DNA of 64,000 nt, taken from contig JAMJFZ010000320.1 in assembly GCA_026225945.1 (NCBI GenBank), positions 7,755,001 through 7,819,000 on the forward strand, in the 5' to 3' direction. Source of the stretch: Cricetomys ansorgei (Eukaryota; Chordata; Mammalia; Rodentia; Nesomyidae). A program made the translations under genes and the position numbers. The notes under the pieces were generated by a model, which searched no databases, was not told where the DNA came from, and was given only the letters and a program-made list of their open reading frames with translations. Shown piece by piece: positions 12,195 to 24,337 of this stretch (positions within the stretch are counted from its first letter, which is position 1; the number at the start of each line of letters is the position of its first letter).

Positions 12195-12410
12195 CATTTA
12201 AAAAATTTTTTTCATGTTATGTGTTTTGCCTGCGTGTATGTCTGGGTACCACATGTGTGAAGTGCCCACGGAGGCCAGAAGAGGGAATCAGAACCCCCAG
12301 AACTGGAGTTTCAGGTGGTTGTGAGCTGCCATGTAGGAGCTGGGAATTAAACTTGGGTCCTCTGGAAGAGCAGTTAGTGCTCTTAACCACTGAGCCGTCT
12401 CTCCAGCCCT
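12195..12410 (-). repeat. B2 SINE
   Basis: Starts with the reversed tail (catgttatgtgttttgcctgcgtgtatgtctggg) and ends with the reversed tRNA-like head (ctcttaaccactgagccgtctctccagccct). Confidence 0.93.
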
Positions 12411-12430
12411 TTAGTTTTCCTTTTGAAAAA

Positions 12431-12431
<1 letters not shown>

Positions 12432-12482
<51 letters not shown>
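12432..12482. repeat. (GT)n microsatellite
   Basis: About 25 pure GT units between a B2 and a B3 copy. Confidence 0.95.
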
Positions 12483-12483
<1 letters not shown>

Positions 12484-12640
12484 TGGTGGTGTGGTGAGTG
12501 CTGGCACCACCGTGCTCATGTGGAAGTCAGTGGATCGCTTTGAGGAGTCTATTCTCTGCCACCACTTTGGTTCAGGGGATCAAATTCAGGTGTCGGGCTT
12601 GGCTGCAGGTACTTTACTCTGAGCCTTCTTGCCAGCCCTA
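12484..12640 (-). repeat. B3-like SINE, diverged
   Basis: gctcatgtggaagtcagtggatcgctttg... tggttcaggggatcaaattcagg... ctgagccttcttgccagccct. Reverse B3 landmarks. The (GT)n lies at its tail. Confidence 0.65.
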
Positions 12641-12659
12641 CCTTATGTTTTCCTTAGTG

Positions 12660-12720
12660 TTGTCCTTTTGTGGCCTAGGCTGGCCTTGAACTTGTGATTG
12701 TGTGCACCACCACACGAAGC
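12660..12720 (-). repeat. B1-like fragment
   Basis: tgtggcctaggctggccttgaacttgtgattgtgtgcaccaccacac is a short piece of a reversed B1-type SINE. Confidence 0.55.
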
Positions 12721-13365
12721 AAGTCACCTAATTTATACATTTAATTTCCTAGACCTGTAAAAATTACTTTAGGCACTTGAAAAAAAATTGAGAAAAGGCA
12801 ATCTAAAGTAAAATGTTTCTGAGATTTTTATGTGATCAGATACTCAAAGCTTAAATTTTAGTTGGCTGCTGGGCACCATGTGCACTGTGCTATTGGGTGT
12901 CCAGTTGTTCTGTTCCATACACAACGTTGGACTTATTAATGTGGACGTTAATTGTTGCTTTAGCTTGAACTTTGTAAGGCTTGCTTTAAGTTATGTTGGG
13001 GAAGCCTAGAATAGGCCTTGTCCCAAGGCCAGTGTATTCCTCCTACTCAGATGGACTGTCAGTGTTCGAAGGGGCCTCTCTTTCATCTGTTGGATTGTTT
13101 ATGATTCTGGGTGTTCACAGGCTTTGGAGGGTTGCTGGGCTTTTTTTCTTTGGCTGTCCATGCACATTTCATCCTGTGCACACATGCTTGCATTCCCTTC
13201 CCAAGCTCTTCCTCTGCATGTTTCCTCTCCTGCTCTGTCCTGTGAATTCGTGTTGCCCCAGCCTCATCCTCTGGGCCGTTAGTAAGAAAGTGGGGGCAGC
13301 TTGAGGGTTCATTTCTCCCCTTGTCTCTGATCTTGCAGTGCCTTTTTGAATGTTGTTAGAAAATA

Positions 13366-13369
<4 letters not shown>
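12721..13369. other. Intron sequence, nothing recognised
   Basis: No repeat or exon recognised. Confidence 0.4.

Positions 13370-13411
<42 letters not shown>
13370..13411. repeat. (CA)n microsatellite
   Basis: About 21 pure CA units. Confidence 0.95.
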
Positions 13412-13413
<2 letters not shown>

Positions 13414-13721
13414 TCCAGTCATTTCTGAGAGCTCATACAAAATTTTGTTTAGAAGTGGCATGAATCATGTCCATGAAACGACCTGTAGCCAAGCCTGCCA
13501 TCAGTGAGGAGGTGGGAAATAGAGGGTGAACAACTGTGACCCAGACATCTGCTGCAGAGAAGGACAGCCAAGTCTAGGCAGTGGTCAGGGTCAGCTATTC
13601 CCCTGATGCTTGTCCACCCTGGTGTCCTTGCTTTTCTCATGGGGGCAGCGTTGTTGTTTCATAATAAATGTTGGTGGCATTAATATATTTTTCTTTTAGT
13701 TATGTTATTTGATATTTTTAA

Positions 13722-13856
13722 ATAATATCTTGCTGTGTAGCACAGGCTGACCTGGAGTATGCTTTGTAGCACAGGCTGGCCTTAAACTTGTGGTTCCCCA
13801 GCTCCAGCCTCTTGAGTACTGGGTTAGGGAAATGGGCTACCATACTTGGCATTGAG
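13722..13856 (-). repeat. B1-like SINE with internal duplication
   Basis: tgctgtgtagcacaggctgacctgg and ctttgtagcacaggctggcc repeat the same B1 segment 30 nt apart before the usual right part. It lies 153 nt upstream of the first Slc41a2 exon in the window. Confidence 0.6.
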
Positions 13857-14008
13857 TTTTATTTACAGTTCCAAATTTTAAGTATATAGAAAAACGTAAG
13901 ACACTTAATATGTTTGATAATAAATAAATCTGGTAAAACTGTTTCTCTTGATAGTTTAGATTTGTCATTAGAAAGAGGGGTTGATGTGTTTCTTTCTCTT
14001 TACTCTAG

Positions 14009-14156
14009 AGACATATTATTACATTTCTCCATTAGTTTGTGCCTTTTTCTTGGCTCTGACTCCAATCTGGATCATAGTAGCTGCCAAACATCCAGCTACC
14101 AGGACTGTGCTCCACTCAGGGTGGGAGCCCGTCATAACAGCCATGGTTATAAGCAG
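14009..14156 (+). CDS. Slc41a2: Slc41a2 internal coding exon (linker and start of second MgtE domain)
   Basis: SLC41A2 is a membrane Mg2+ transporter with two MgtE-like domains. This 148-nt exon follows a polypyrimidine tract ending in ctctag and stops at the donor AG|gtgagt. It begins with 2 nt of a split codon, encodes 48 whole residues ([13 protein letters not shown]... to ...ITAMVIS) and ends with 2 nt (AG) completed by C of the next exon as Ser. The hydrophobic run [17 protein letters not shown] is a likely membrane helix, followed by the conserved [18 protein letters not shown] loop seen in SLC41A1/A2; the wording matches A2 better than A1. No upstream exon was found in 1-14008, so the first MgtE domain lies outside the window. 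High confidence. Confidence 0.95.
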
Positions 14157-15504
14157 GTGAGTGTTGGAGAAACAAGGGGAGAGCTTTCATGTTCTGTGTA
14201 GGTATGTTCGTACTAAAGTTGTTGGACAAATGGTTTTACATAGCTATTCATAATTCTGTCCACTAGTAGCTGACCTATGCTATAGGGCTATTCCAACCAG
14301 AATTACCAGATCAGTGAGTGAAATGCACTGGGGTCCATGTGTGTTTTAACACAAAGACATTACTTATTTTAAATAGTAAGTTGCTAGGTAACTAAGCCTT
14401 CTGAATGTATATGCTGTCCGAGTGTTTTCACATCTAAGAGCCTGACATAATTAAGGATGTACTGTTTATTACCACAATGAAGTTATCAATAAGGAAAGAA
14501 TAGAACAGTTTAAGGTCTAGCAATGAGGCATTAGTTAGATGAATCCTCATAGGGTTGCAAAGTGGAATATTAGCCACCCAGAATGATACTGTTACAGTTC
14601 TGTTGCTATGGAAATATGTTCAGCCCACATTTGATGAAAAAAAGTAATCTGGAAAAGATAGGGCAGACCTGTTAAGTGTGGTAAACTGAGAGTCTCCTTC
14701 AGTATTTGGATTTGGATAATACAGAGACCACAGTCCAGCATGGAAGACCCTGAAGAGGAGGTAGAGCATGATATTTATGGTCTCTCAAGACCAGTCATCC
14801 AGAGTACAAGGGGACAGTGAGCCTAAGGAAAGATGTCTTTAGGAATTAAAAACATAACTTTGTGGAACTGATTGATGTTTACTTTGTGGGTTTGATGTTG
14901 GCAGGATACAGAGAGAATGGCTTTGTGGAGAACTGAAATAGGAAGGGAAGGTGGTGCATCCTCATCCCACTGTAGGAGGAAATCACTAAATTCAGGTTCA
15001 AGACGAAAAATAAGAAATAGTCTTTAGGCATGCTACTTAGAAAAATAGAAGCTACAGTGGAAACCAATTCCTGGTGCACAGAGGGTCTGGGAATGGAGCT
15101 AGGGACTACTATCAGGTAGCGTCAGAGCTTTGGGTCTGCTGTTTGACTAGCAAGTCTGTCTTATGACAGCGTGTGGCTCATTTTGCTGTAGGTAGATGAC
15201 CTTTCCTGGAAGATTTAGACAACAGGTTCCTATGGGTGTTGGGACCGTCCGTCTCATAGTGAATACACCAACAGACTGAAGCCAACCAGTTAATAAAGGC
15301 TTCAGAAACTTCAGCAAGCCTCCAAGTCCCACTGAGATACCAAAAGTGTATGGCTTGCCACTGTGTTATACTGAAAATTCATCGAGCTTTAGCACAGTAG
15401 AAACCACCTCTTTAATGCCTACATACTCTAAAGGGAAAAGACGCTGCTTTTACAATTAGTTTTTAAAGAGGAAGAGTAATAGATGATGTGACTCAAAAAA
15501 TAGT
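14157..15504. other. Intron sequence, nothing recognised
   Basis: First part of the 2.3-kb Slc41a2 intron; unique-looking. Confidence 0.5.
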
Positions 15505-15640
15505 ATGATCCCAGCATTTGGGAGGCTGCGGTGGGTGGATCTCTATGAAGTTGAGGCTAGACTGGTCTACTAGCAAGCTCCAGGCCAGCCAACGCTATAT
15601 AATGAGACACTGCCTCAAATGAAACAAAACAAAAATACTA
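15505..15640 (+). repeat. B1 SINE, diverged
   Basis: gatcccagcatttgggaggctgcggtgggtggatctctatgaag, then an altered right half and a tail aaacaaaacaaaaatac. Confidence 0.75.
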
Positions 15641-15749
15641 CATACAAAAGAATACGAAGGGACCATTAGTCCCATTGTTTTAAGTCCTAGAAATTGTTAA
15701 TAATGCCTTCTAGATAGTTTTGTGCAGTAAACATGTATAATCTGAGAAT

Positions 15750-15885
15750 ATGTGACACTTAATCCTAGCACTTGGGAGGCTGAGACAAGAGGATTCCTGT
15801 AACTCCAGGGCCATCTTGGGCTATATAATCGCAAGACCCTCTTTCCCAAGGTGGGGAAAACAAAAATATAAATAAGTAAAAAGGA
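15750..15885 (+). repeat. B1/B4-like SINE, old
   Basis: acacttaatcctagcacttgggaggctgagacaagaggatt... gggctatataatcgcaagaccct... tail with aaaacaaaaatataaataag. Confidence 0.65.
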
Positions 15886-15954
15886 AACTAATACACATAC
15901 ACATTTTACCCAATGGTTATGGTACTTATAATTTTTCTTTATTTAGTGTGTGTA

Positions 15955-16265
15955 GCCTGTGTGTGTGTGCTGGTGTGTGCCCCAGGTATGCACCTGTGGC
16001 ACCCTCGGTCAACACCAGGTGTCTGAATGGCTTCTCTTGCACTTTTGTTCTTCTACCTTAACTTTTGAGTCAAGTGCTCTCACTGAACCTGGAGATCTGG
16101 AGTGGCTAGTGAACCCCTGAGATCCTTCTGTGTCTGCCTCCCACTGCAAACATTATAGGTGCTCCTTCCCACACCTGGATTTTTATGTGGGTGCTGGGCT
16201 CCAAACTCAAGTCTTTGCTTATGTAGCCAGTTCCTTACACACTGAACCACCTCTCCCTCCCCCAC
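15955..16265 (-). repeat. Composite B2/B3-like long SINE
   Basis: A GT-rich start, then 'ggtcaacaccaggtgtctgaatggc', a B1-like centre (ctctcactgaacctggag... ctgtgtctgcctcc), 'tttttatgtgggtgctgggctccaaactcaa' and 'cacactgaaccacctctcc'. The same arrangement recurs near 29395, 44355 and 48335. I do not know its formal name. It ends 185 nt before an Slc41a2 exon. Confidence 0.55.
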
Positions 16266-16449
16266 GGCCATGTTTTATTTCCAGTTTTTTTACTGTTAAC
16301 ATTTATTTCTACTTTGAAAATTCTTCCTTTTAGCTGATTTTTACATCGCATAAACATTGTACTATACAAAGTGGGGGTGTCTGAGTGTCAGAACAACTTG
16401 AGATTCTTTTTCGTTCCTCTTCCCTAATATGTGGTTTTCTTTCTTTCAG

Positions 16450-16529
16450 CATTGGGGGCCTTATTCTGGACACAACTGTATCTGACCCAAACTTGGTTGG
16501 GATTGTTGTTTACACACCAGTTATCAATG
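16450..16529 (+). CDS. Slc41a2: Slc41a2 internal coding exon (second MgtE domain, first helix)
   Basis: An 80-nt exon between tttctttcag and G|gtaaga. It supplies the last base of a split Ser codon, then 26 residues IGGLILDTTVSDPN...YTPVIN, then the first G of a Gly codon. The block is a near-invariant SLC41 signature: a glycine-rich helix, the DTTVSDPN turn and the start of the TPVING motif. The intron before it is 2.3 kb and the one after is 18 kb. Frame joins exactly on both sides, which confirms both borders. At 80 nt (not a multiple of 3), skipping this exon would shift the frame. Confidence 0.96.
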
Positions 16530-18200
16530 GTAAGACTGGAAGGTACTGCTGCTTCATGATGACACCACTCTTAGGTACCCACAGAGATGTCTTCCTACTC
16601 CATCCATCTCTTTCTTTAAATTCAAGATGTAACTCAGAGTAGAAATTGTTCTCCCTGGTCTCGGTACATACAATACTTCTTAGAAAAGAGCTGTTTCTCA
16701 ACCATTTTTTCTACATGTTGGTTTTACAGGCACATTTGGCTTTTAAGGCTAATGTGACAAAATACAGTTGTATTTTGAATTGTCCCTTCCCTTTGGCTTA
16801 CTGGCTGTTCTTATATTGCTTTTGTTGGTTTTCTTAGAAGATGCAGAATTAGCCATATTTGACCTTTGCCTAAATTCATTCCATTCACTTAAGATCTGCT
16901 ACTTTGCTGTTACCTGCAAACTGTGCCTCATAATATTCTTGCCTATAAAATGGAAATTATAATACTTATATTAGATACTTATAATACATATATTAAAGAC
17001 TCATGTTAAAATAATTTCGGGGTTTTGTAGGAAGTGCACTTACTGAGACCGTTTTAATCCATCTGTACTGATTTTGGGAGTGTACTGATTAAGTTGGATT
17101 TTGGTATAGCCTAGATTGACATAACTTAAAAAGTAATTTTACCTGGGCATACCATACATTTAGCATACATTATATTTTTTAAAGAATTAACTTTTTATAT
17201 TAACATAAAGTTATACAAAGACATGTTCTGAAGTCTCATTTTAGATCTGAAATTTCTACTGAACCTTGTAATTTTTGTCTACCTTTGGAATGTCAGGGAC
17301 AAGTTTCCTTTATGAATCTCTCTCCCAGCTGTCTGGTGCTACCATTCCCCTCCTGTCAGCCATCCTTAAAAAATCACAGAACTATCTGATTCGACTTGGT
17401 TCTTCTCTTTGACTTGAACGTTACCAAACCGTGTCCATTACCCCCTCACATGACTTACTTGTTCATTTGGGGGTACTGTGGCATGCCTCTCCACTAAGGC
17501 CATCTCACTGAAGCCATCCATTCAAATAATGAAGTAACCTCCCTGAGTTATTGCCTGCTCAATGCAATTGTCACTAAAATGCTATATTCCATAAGCGTTA
17601 TTTGTGTCTCGTCAGTCAGAAGGTGAACTTCCCAGTGGGTTTCTCCTGTGTGTCACATCAGATCTGACTTCTATTGTCTTTCAAATCCCTCGGAACACTG
17701 TTGGACTCAAATATCCCATAAGTGGCACCAAACTATTCCCATCATGCTTACTGGATTCTTGTACTGTCCTTACTAAGATTCTGATTTTTACTACTGGAAT
17801 AGCTCTGCCTTTCCTTCCACCCATTCATCCTCTCTTTAGTAAATATAAATCAACAAACTCATTAGCTTAAGTGTTACTGGATTGAGCTGTGTTGAATAAC
17901 ATTACAGGTAATTTATATGGAAAGGATCCTTATTCCTAAGACTTTCATGACTCTTTCAGTTGCTTCACCTTGTATAAGAAACCAGTTTAGAACATCGTGA
18001 CAGGCTCCCTTTGGAAGCTCGTGTTGTGACACCACGTGTTGCTAAATCCTTTTGTATGTCAATAGGTAAAGCTCTTAGTTAGATAGTACAGTGAGCTCAT
18101 CTTATGTTAAATTTCACCCTTTAGAAACAATGGTAGAGAAGATTCCATGTTCTCATACAGGTACAACTTTTAGAACTAAATTTCATTGAAAACAATTTGT
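16530..18200. other. Intron sequence, nothing recognised
   Basis: AT-rich sequence just after an exon. No repeat or further exon was recognised. Confidence 0.5.
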
Positions 18201-18202
18201 TA

Positions 18203-18405
18203 GATTTGTTCGTTTTATTATATGTGAGTGTTTTTCCTGAATGCATGTCTGTGCACCATGTGTGTGCTTGGTGCCCACAAAGGTCAGAAGAGGGCATTGA
18301 ATCTCCTAGAACTGGAGTTACAGATGTTGCAAGCCACCATGTGGATGCTGGAAATTGAACCTGGTTCTTCTGCAACAGTGCTCTTAACCACTGAGTAACT
18401 TCTAA
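18203..18405 (-). repeat. B2 SINE
   Basis: tgagtgtttttcctgaatgcatgtctgtgcaccatgtgtgtgc to ctcttaaccactgag. The terminal B2 head is altered. Confidence 0.9.
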
Positions 18406-19104
18406 ATATGCGAGGGATATGCCATTTAAAAGACCTCTGTTTATCCTCCCCCTTTCATAATTTAATATTTATTGTATATCTACATAAGTATCAAGTAACT
18501 ACAAGTCTTTTATCCATATTATATATAACTTAATTCTCATTAAAGTAATTAGTCCAAGATTAAATATCTAGTGAATGATGGTGAATCAAACTTTAAAGCC
18601 TTATCTGCTTATCCGCTTATTCTCAAACCCCTGGGTTTTTTTCTCCCAAAACATACAACTGCTAATTTATCTGATTTATTTGATACATGAATGCATGTGT
18701 TTAAAGCAAAGTTATCTGTGTTGATGTGACTATGATATCATTAAATGTTTACATGCCTCAGAACTAATAGCATTTTCTAAAACGCATTGGTCATGCTTGC
18801 TCTGTAAGATATTAGTAAGCACGATTTGAGAAGTGAGTTCTGTGGTCGATTAAGTTTGGTAAACATCGACAGAATTCTTGACTACAGGATAGTAAGCCGT
18901 TACTGTGCTTAAAATACTTCTGTGGGTCTCTCTTTGGCATGTCTGCTGAAAGTGCTGGAATGCCCGGATCTAACCATCCTTCTACCCAAGACCATGCTTG
19001 ACAAACCACTGAACTAGGGGTTATGTATTTACTTATTACTTACTTATTAGTGAAACTGAGTGAGCCCAGTGCCTCTCATGTGCACTGAGATTTAGCGTCA
19101 ATTT

Positions 19105-19720
19105 ATAGCCTATTTTCTTTTTAAGTATTTTATTAATTCTTTGAGAGTGTCACATAATTTTGATCCTATCTAGCCTCCACTCCCCTCCCTAACTACTTGC
19201 AGACTCCCCACATTCCTACCCTCAAAACTTCATGTCTTCTTAAAACAAACAAACTATCACCTCTAATTTGTGTTAGGTGTGGGGCATCCACTGGAGCATA
19301 GTCAGTTTACCAGGAACCACACCCTTGGGGAAAACTGACTTTCTCTACTCCAGACTCCTCAGTTAGGAGTGGGCTCATGAACCCCTTCCCACGGCTGACT
19401 GTGCTGTGTAAGTCTTACGCAGGTAACCACAGCTGCTGTGAGTTCATGGGTCTGTCACGTCCAGAAAACACCGTTTTGTCTGATACTGCTGGACCTTTCA
19501 CTCTTGCAGTCTTCTTGTTCACTCTTCCAGGGTGGCTCCTACGCCTTGGGGAGGGGCGCGTGGTACGAATGTCCCACTTATGGCTAGGCACTTCACTAGC
19601 ACTCTTCTCTGTTGTGAGATTCTGCTTTAACCACTGTCAGTGTCCGGAGGCCCCACTAGTCTATGGCTAGAGAGAGACCAATGTAGAGAGAAGGCAGCTT
19701 GGTACTATATCCTTTTAGCA
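19105..19720 (-). mobile_element. Rodent Lx-type L1 3' region, first part
   Basis: Reads like the reversed 3' UTR of muroid Lx L1: ttaattctttgagagtgtcacataattttgatcc, tggggcatccactggagcatagtc, cctgagccttgggg-like 'ctacgccttggggaggggcgcg', atgtcccacttatggctaggcacttcac. The element is continued at 19928 after a hAT insertion. Confidence 0.65.
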
Positions 19721-19927
19721 CAGTGGGTCTTAACCTGTGGGTCACCATCCCTTGGGGACAGGGGTCGCCCATGACCATCTGCATGTCAGATATTTACATT
19801 ATGAGCTATAGCAGCAGCAAAATTACAGTTACGGAGTATCAACGAAATAATTTTACGATTGGAGGGTTCACCACAACACGAGGAACTGGATTAAAGGGTC
19901 ACGGCATTAGGAGGTTGAAAACCACTG
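19721..19927 (+). mobile_element. Nonautonomous hAT element (URR1-like) with target-site duplication
   Basis: 207 bp, from cagtgggtcttaacctgtgggtc to ggttgaaaaccactg, i.e. near-inverted ends of the hAT-Charlie type (CAGTGGTTCTCAACC). Flanks are ttttagca (19713-19720) and tttcagca (19928-19935), an 8-bp duplication with one mismatch, as expected for hAT. It sits inside the antisense L1. The name URR1 is a recollection, the TIRs and TSD are seen. Confidence 0.85.
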
Positions 19928-20392
19928 TTTCAGCAGAATAAAGTGGTAGGTTCACTCTTGAGGCCTGTAAGCTCCCTGGTCATGGATTCTTGACAAGATT
20001 TATAGTACGACTTGTGTGTTTCTTCCCGTGGAGTGGGCCCTAAATCCAATGAGAAAGCGAACGGTTACCCGTACTGCGTCTGCGTGACTTCTGTACTCAT
20101 GGGCCTTTCTTACTTAGGCCAGTCTTTATTGCAGTTCACAGAATTCACAGCTGAGTAAGATTGTCGATGATCCCTCCCTCAATCAAGCCACCCACATAGC
20201 ACTTTCCGGTATTGTGAAAGCTAGCTAACAGGAAGAAAGCTTCCTGGGTCAGTACCAACTTGGTTTCTCCAACTTCTGTGACCAGTGCATATTGTGTCTT
20301 CAGCAAGAAGGTCTTAACATCAAGTTCTAGTAGGTAATCAAGAGCACTGACAACAATAGCCTGTATTGTTTGGGGGCATCCCACAATCTATT
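19928..20392 (-). mobile_element. Rodent Lx-type L1 3' region, second part
   Basis: Contains 'ggagtgggccctaaatccaatgagaaagc', 'cattgcagttcacagaattcacagctgagtaagat', 'gcactttccggtattgtgaaagctagc' and 'aatagcctgtattgtttggggg', which I recall from a common muroid L1-associated 3' segment. An open minus frame (20145-20384) is part of it. Confidence 0.6.
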
Positions 20393-21440
20393 TTCAAATA
20401 ATAATGTACCACTTTGTATAGAGGATCAGAGACTTGTATCAGTATACTCTTTAGTCTTCTGTCATACATTGTTTCTTTTAAACCCTATAGCACATTATTA
20501 TTTGTGCTTTCAATAGTCATTTTTAAAGTATTAAGTATAATAAAAATGGCATTTTCTCTGTTTTCGTAAGAAAACTATTTCCAGCTCTTTCCTTTGTACA
20601 CACCCATACTTCCGTCTGATTGTCATATGTTCTCCACTGCATGAAGGATCCTCTCAGTGTTTCTCATAGGGGAAGCCTGCAGAGAAAGCACAGGCTTTTG
20701 GCACAGTCTACCCAGCATGTGGCTCTTTCCACTCTCCTCTGTTTTCATCTTTAACAGTGCCTGGTAAACTTGTTTCACCTGTATCAGAGCAGAACCTGAC
20801 TTGATCTCCTGGCAGCCAGGGTACCATTCCATCAGCTCCAGCGAGGACAGAACCTCATTCTATCCTCCATCCATTCCTTTAGTGTCTCCTCTGTCACATG
20901 TGCCTTCCTCTCTTCTGTTTTTTTTTTTTTTTTCCTACAAATGTGCTGCACTAAGTACTTGATGCTAGTCGCCTTTCCCCTCTTGAGTCCTGTGTTCTTC
21001 TCATCTTCAAAGCACTTACTTGCCAGGTGCAGTCCTGTCCTTCCTCAGTTCACTGCCATGTCTTGTTTCCATTTCACCTGACGTCACTGCTTTTATTAGG
21101 CTGCTCCATGATCTAATTTTTCTGCCCATTGCTTGTTCTCAGTCTTCAACCACTGTTCAAGCATTTATATTCTATAAGACTGCTCACGATCGTCACCAAT
21201 TCTCTGTCATCTTTTTTATTAATGATACTGTCTAGTTCAGAGACTTTTCAAAATACAGTCCTCAGGCTGGCAGTACCGCTGGGAACCTTGTTAGAAATGT
21301 AGATTCTCACTGACGTGGAAGCTCTGGGATGGAGCCTCTCCACTGACTCTGAGAATACACCGTCTGAGAACCCTTCTCTTGTCACATTGTTCTAGCACTC
21401 AGTCATGACTGTATGTTCATTTTCAGATCCTTACTTTATT
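20393..21440. other. Intron sequence, nothing certain
   Basis: Pyrimidine-rich in parts, with a T run at 20920-20933. No exon or repeat was named. Confidence 0.4.
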
Positions 21441-21543
21441 TTTTTAGACAGGGTCTTAATTTATAGCTCCAACTCGGTTTAAACTTGTCATCCTTTTGCC
21501 TCAGACTTCGAGGAGCAGGGATTACAGACCACACCTGGCTCAG
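21441..21543 (-). repeat. B1-like SINE, old
   Basis: ttttagacagggtcttaatttatagctcc... cagggattacagaccacacctggct. Confidence 0.6.
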
Positions 21544-23175
21544 ATCCATACTGTAAGTTGGTATTTTCACATAGAAGACCCAGAGTTCCTAATAAACTCA
21601 AGATCGTCCTCCCTAAACCCTCCTGCTCCTTCTGTAATTCTTGCATCTGTTAGTGGTATATGAGCAGGATTAGATGGGTGTCTCAGCAGGTAGGCAAAGG
21701 AATGGTGGAGGAGGAGGGGTTGAGAGTGTGTGAAGGGGTAATGAGGAAAGCCCATGAAAGAAAATCCTTTCCAAGTAGCCTTGGGAAGACAGGCCATACC
21801 TCGCTGGAGTAAGCTTCAGCAAATGAGAACAGGATCTCCGAAGAGAGTCTGGTGGAAGCAGGATAGTGGATGAGAAAAGAGATTAAGATGAGGGGACTTA
21901 GAGCTGACAGCCTCACTTGTTCCAAGTCGAGTAGATAGATTTATTTCCCCAGGACGGTGTTTGTCAGCCTCTTTTCATGTCATGGTGTGTAAAGAAGAAA
22001 GCCATAATGCTTGAATGATACACTAGGTTGAAGGAGCCACTTGTGGCCATTCTGAGAATTTAGAGGTTTGTTTCAACATACCCATAACTCAGTTAGACAT
22101 GGGTGGGAAGTTCTAACCAAGGGCAGTGCTTTTTTAGATTTTTGTTTTCATTATCACTTTCTGAAGGAGCCATTTAAAATAATCTCCACTAAAGATGGCT
22201 ATATAAAGAACAACATTACAGATTCCCTGTGTATCTATTTATATGTATTATATACGTAGTGCATAGTATAAAGTTACCTATGTATATTTATCACATACAT
22301 ATATTTATGTATTGAGAATATCTCACATTAAAGGAATACAGTATTCCTCCTCCACTTCTTGAATCTATTTCTGCTCTCTTTAGAAATTCACGAGCTAGGG
22401 TGAAAATGCAGGGACTTGGTCAGTCATTAGCCAGCTTGTGCACAGTGTCTTCATAAGAAAATAGTAAATAAAAGCAATAGACGGGGAGTGAGAGTTATGT
22501 GTACCTACCTGGAGCTAGATCTCTGCGCATTTCTTGGAACTGAAGATTAATTACTGCATGTGAGGTCTGATGGGGAGTCCTGCCAGGAGGGTGATCTTGC
22601 GGGGAGCTGCGGAGGGGCTGAAATACATAGCACATATGGAAGGTGTCAGATCACTTGCAAGGTGGATTAGGAGCCTAATTTGCTCTTTAAGGAAGTGAGC
22701 TTTTGTATTGAGTTCCACTGAGAGTGTGCAAAAGCAATTTTTGATAGAATCTGAAAAATGATCTATGATGTGACTGTGAAACATTTACTGGAAACATAAA
22801 GAGTTTTAAAGGAGTCCCTAGATGAACATGCTGACTGTTTCTTCTTGACATCAGGTATTTTTACTATTAATGAGCTTATCATAGCATGATAAACTTAAAA
22901 TTAGGTCCTGTGGATACTGAGTAGTCTGACTAATTATTTAGTATATTGACAGGCTTTTGCTACTGATGTTTTTTAATTTATGTGATACTATCTTTAGATG
23001 CTTTCTGCTACCTTTAATAATGGAGTTAGTGTCTGCTGAACTTAAATAAGTCGTCCAAAGCTATGCTGTTAACAAGGTCTTAAAAGCAATGGTGTATAAA
23101 ACAGTACCAAGAAAGCATTCTTTGACATCAGAGAAAGCTACTCTGAGGTAATAATTTTGCAGTAATTAAGAATAT
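21544..23175. other. Intron sequence, nothing recognised
   Basis: AT-rich around 22200-22320. No repeat or exon recognised. Confidence 0.4.
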
Positions 23176-23179
23176 AACC

Positions 23180-23517
23180 TGGTAGTTTGAATGAAAATGG
23201 CCACCATAGGCCCATAGGGAGTAGCACTATTAGGAGGTGTGGTTTGTTTTTGGAGGAAGTGTTACTAGGAGCAGGCTTTGAAGTTTCAGAAGCTAAAACA
23301 AGACCTCAGTGACTCATGCTCTCTTGCTGCTGCCTGGGGATCCGGGTGTAGAACTCTCGTCCAGCACTGTGTCTGCCTGCCTGCCACCATGCTTCCCGCC
23401 ATGACAGTAATGGGCTAAACCTCTGAACTGCAAGCCAGCCCCAATTAAACGTTTTCCTTTATAAAAGTTGCCATGCTCATGGTGTCTCTACACAGCAATA
23501 AAACCCTAACTAAGACA
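23180..23517 (-). repeat. Unnamed rodent interspersed repeat, copy 1
   Basis: gtttgaatgaaaatggccaccataggcccataggg, tattaggaggtgtgg, ctctgaactgcaagccagccccaattaaac, gtgtctctacacagcaataaaaccctaactaagacag. It is a common muroid repeat whose reverse complement recurs at 24991 and 27027. I cannot give a secure family name. Confidence 0.75.
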
Positions 23518-24337
23518 GTGACTGACAAGAGCACGAAAGGCCGCTATTTATTAGTCTCTTCACTAATTACATTGTTTACTTAAAATTATATTCACTTCTT
23601 CTGTAGAAGAGGCACTAGTTCCAAAAGTCAACTGAGGAAGGCTTGGGGATGTCTGTTATCATGTGTGTTAGTCCATAGCATACGGCAGTATGGAAGTGAC
23701 AAATGGTGGATCTGTAGAGTTCTACCAAGGCATCGGTGGCTTTCAGAGAGAGCTACAAGTGATCGTTAACAGAGCAGACTAAGGGAAATCACAGCTCGGG
23801 CGGATGGGCTCAAGCCTAATAGTGATGCTATCTGTATCTGCACTGAAGCATTCCATGTCTAATAAAACACCAGATGGAGCATTTCCCCAAGAGAGTCGCA
23901 GAGTGAAGACAGTGAAGAACAAACTGCAGTGTACGCATTCCTGTGAAAGTAACTGGTGTCAAAAAATGGCATTGCAATCTTTTGTTCTGTATTAAGTAAA
24001 ATTCTTACTGTTAGATTCTTCTGCATTTTGAGAGGCTGTGAGTAGAAGTCTATGGATAATTACAAGGCCCCATTTTAATCAGTTTCTTCCTTTCTGTTTC
24101 CCATTAGCTTCTGCCATACTTCTTCAGTTCTGTAGGACAGCTGCTCTCCCCTTCCAGTTACTGGCATGCCTTCATTCGCTATCAGGGGATGAGTTCTTGG
24201 CCTTGTGTATCTTCTCTTAGCAGATGTACCAATTCGTGCTCTTATTTTTCACTTTCAAAAATGAGCTCCGATTAGAAAACTCCAGACTTAAAAACATAAT
24301 TGTCATAAATTTCTAGTAGAAAAGCCATCAAGCAGGG

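Noticed and set aside
12056..12622. 188-codon plus frame
   Set aside because: It runs through a B1, a B2 and a (GT)n, which explain it fully.
1..14008. Search for the upstream Slc41a2 exon with the NPDNVATPIAAS-type motif
   Set aside because: No such sequence was seen on reading by eye. The exon is probably to the left of the window, although a short exon could have been missed.
20145..20384. 79-codon minus frame as a conserved small gene
   Set aside because: The sequence belongs to what I recall as a widespread muroid L1-associated 3' segment, and the frame is not unique to this site.
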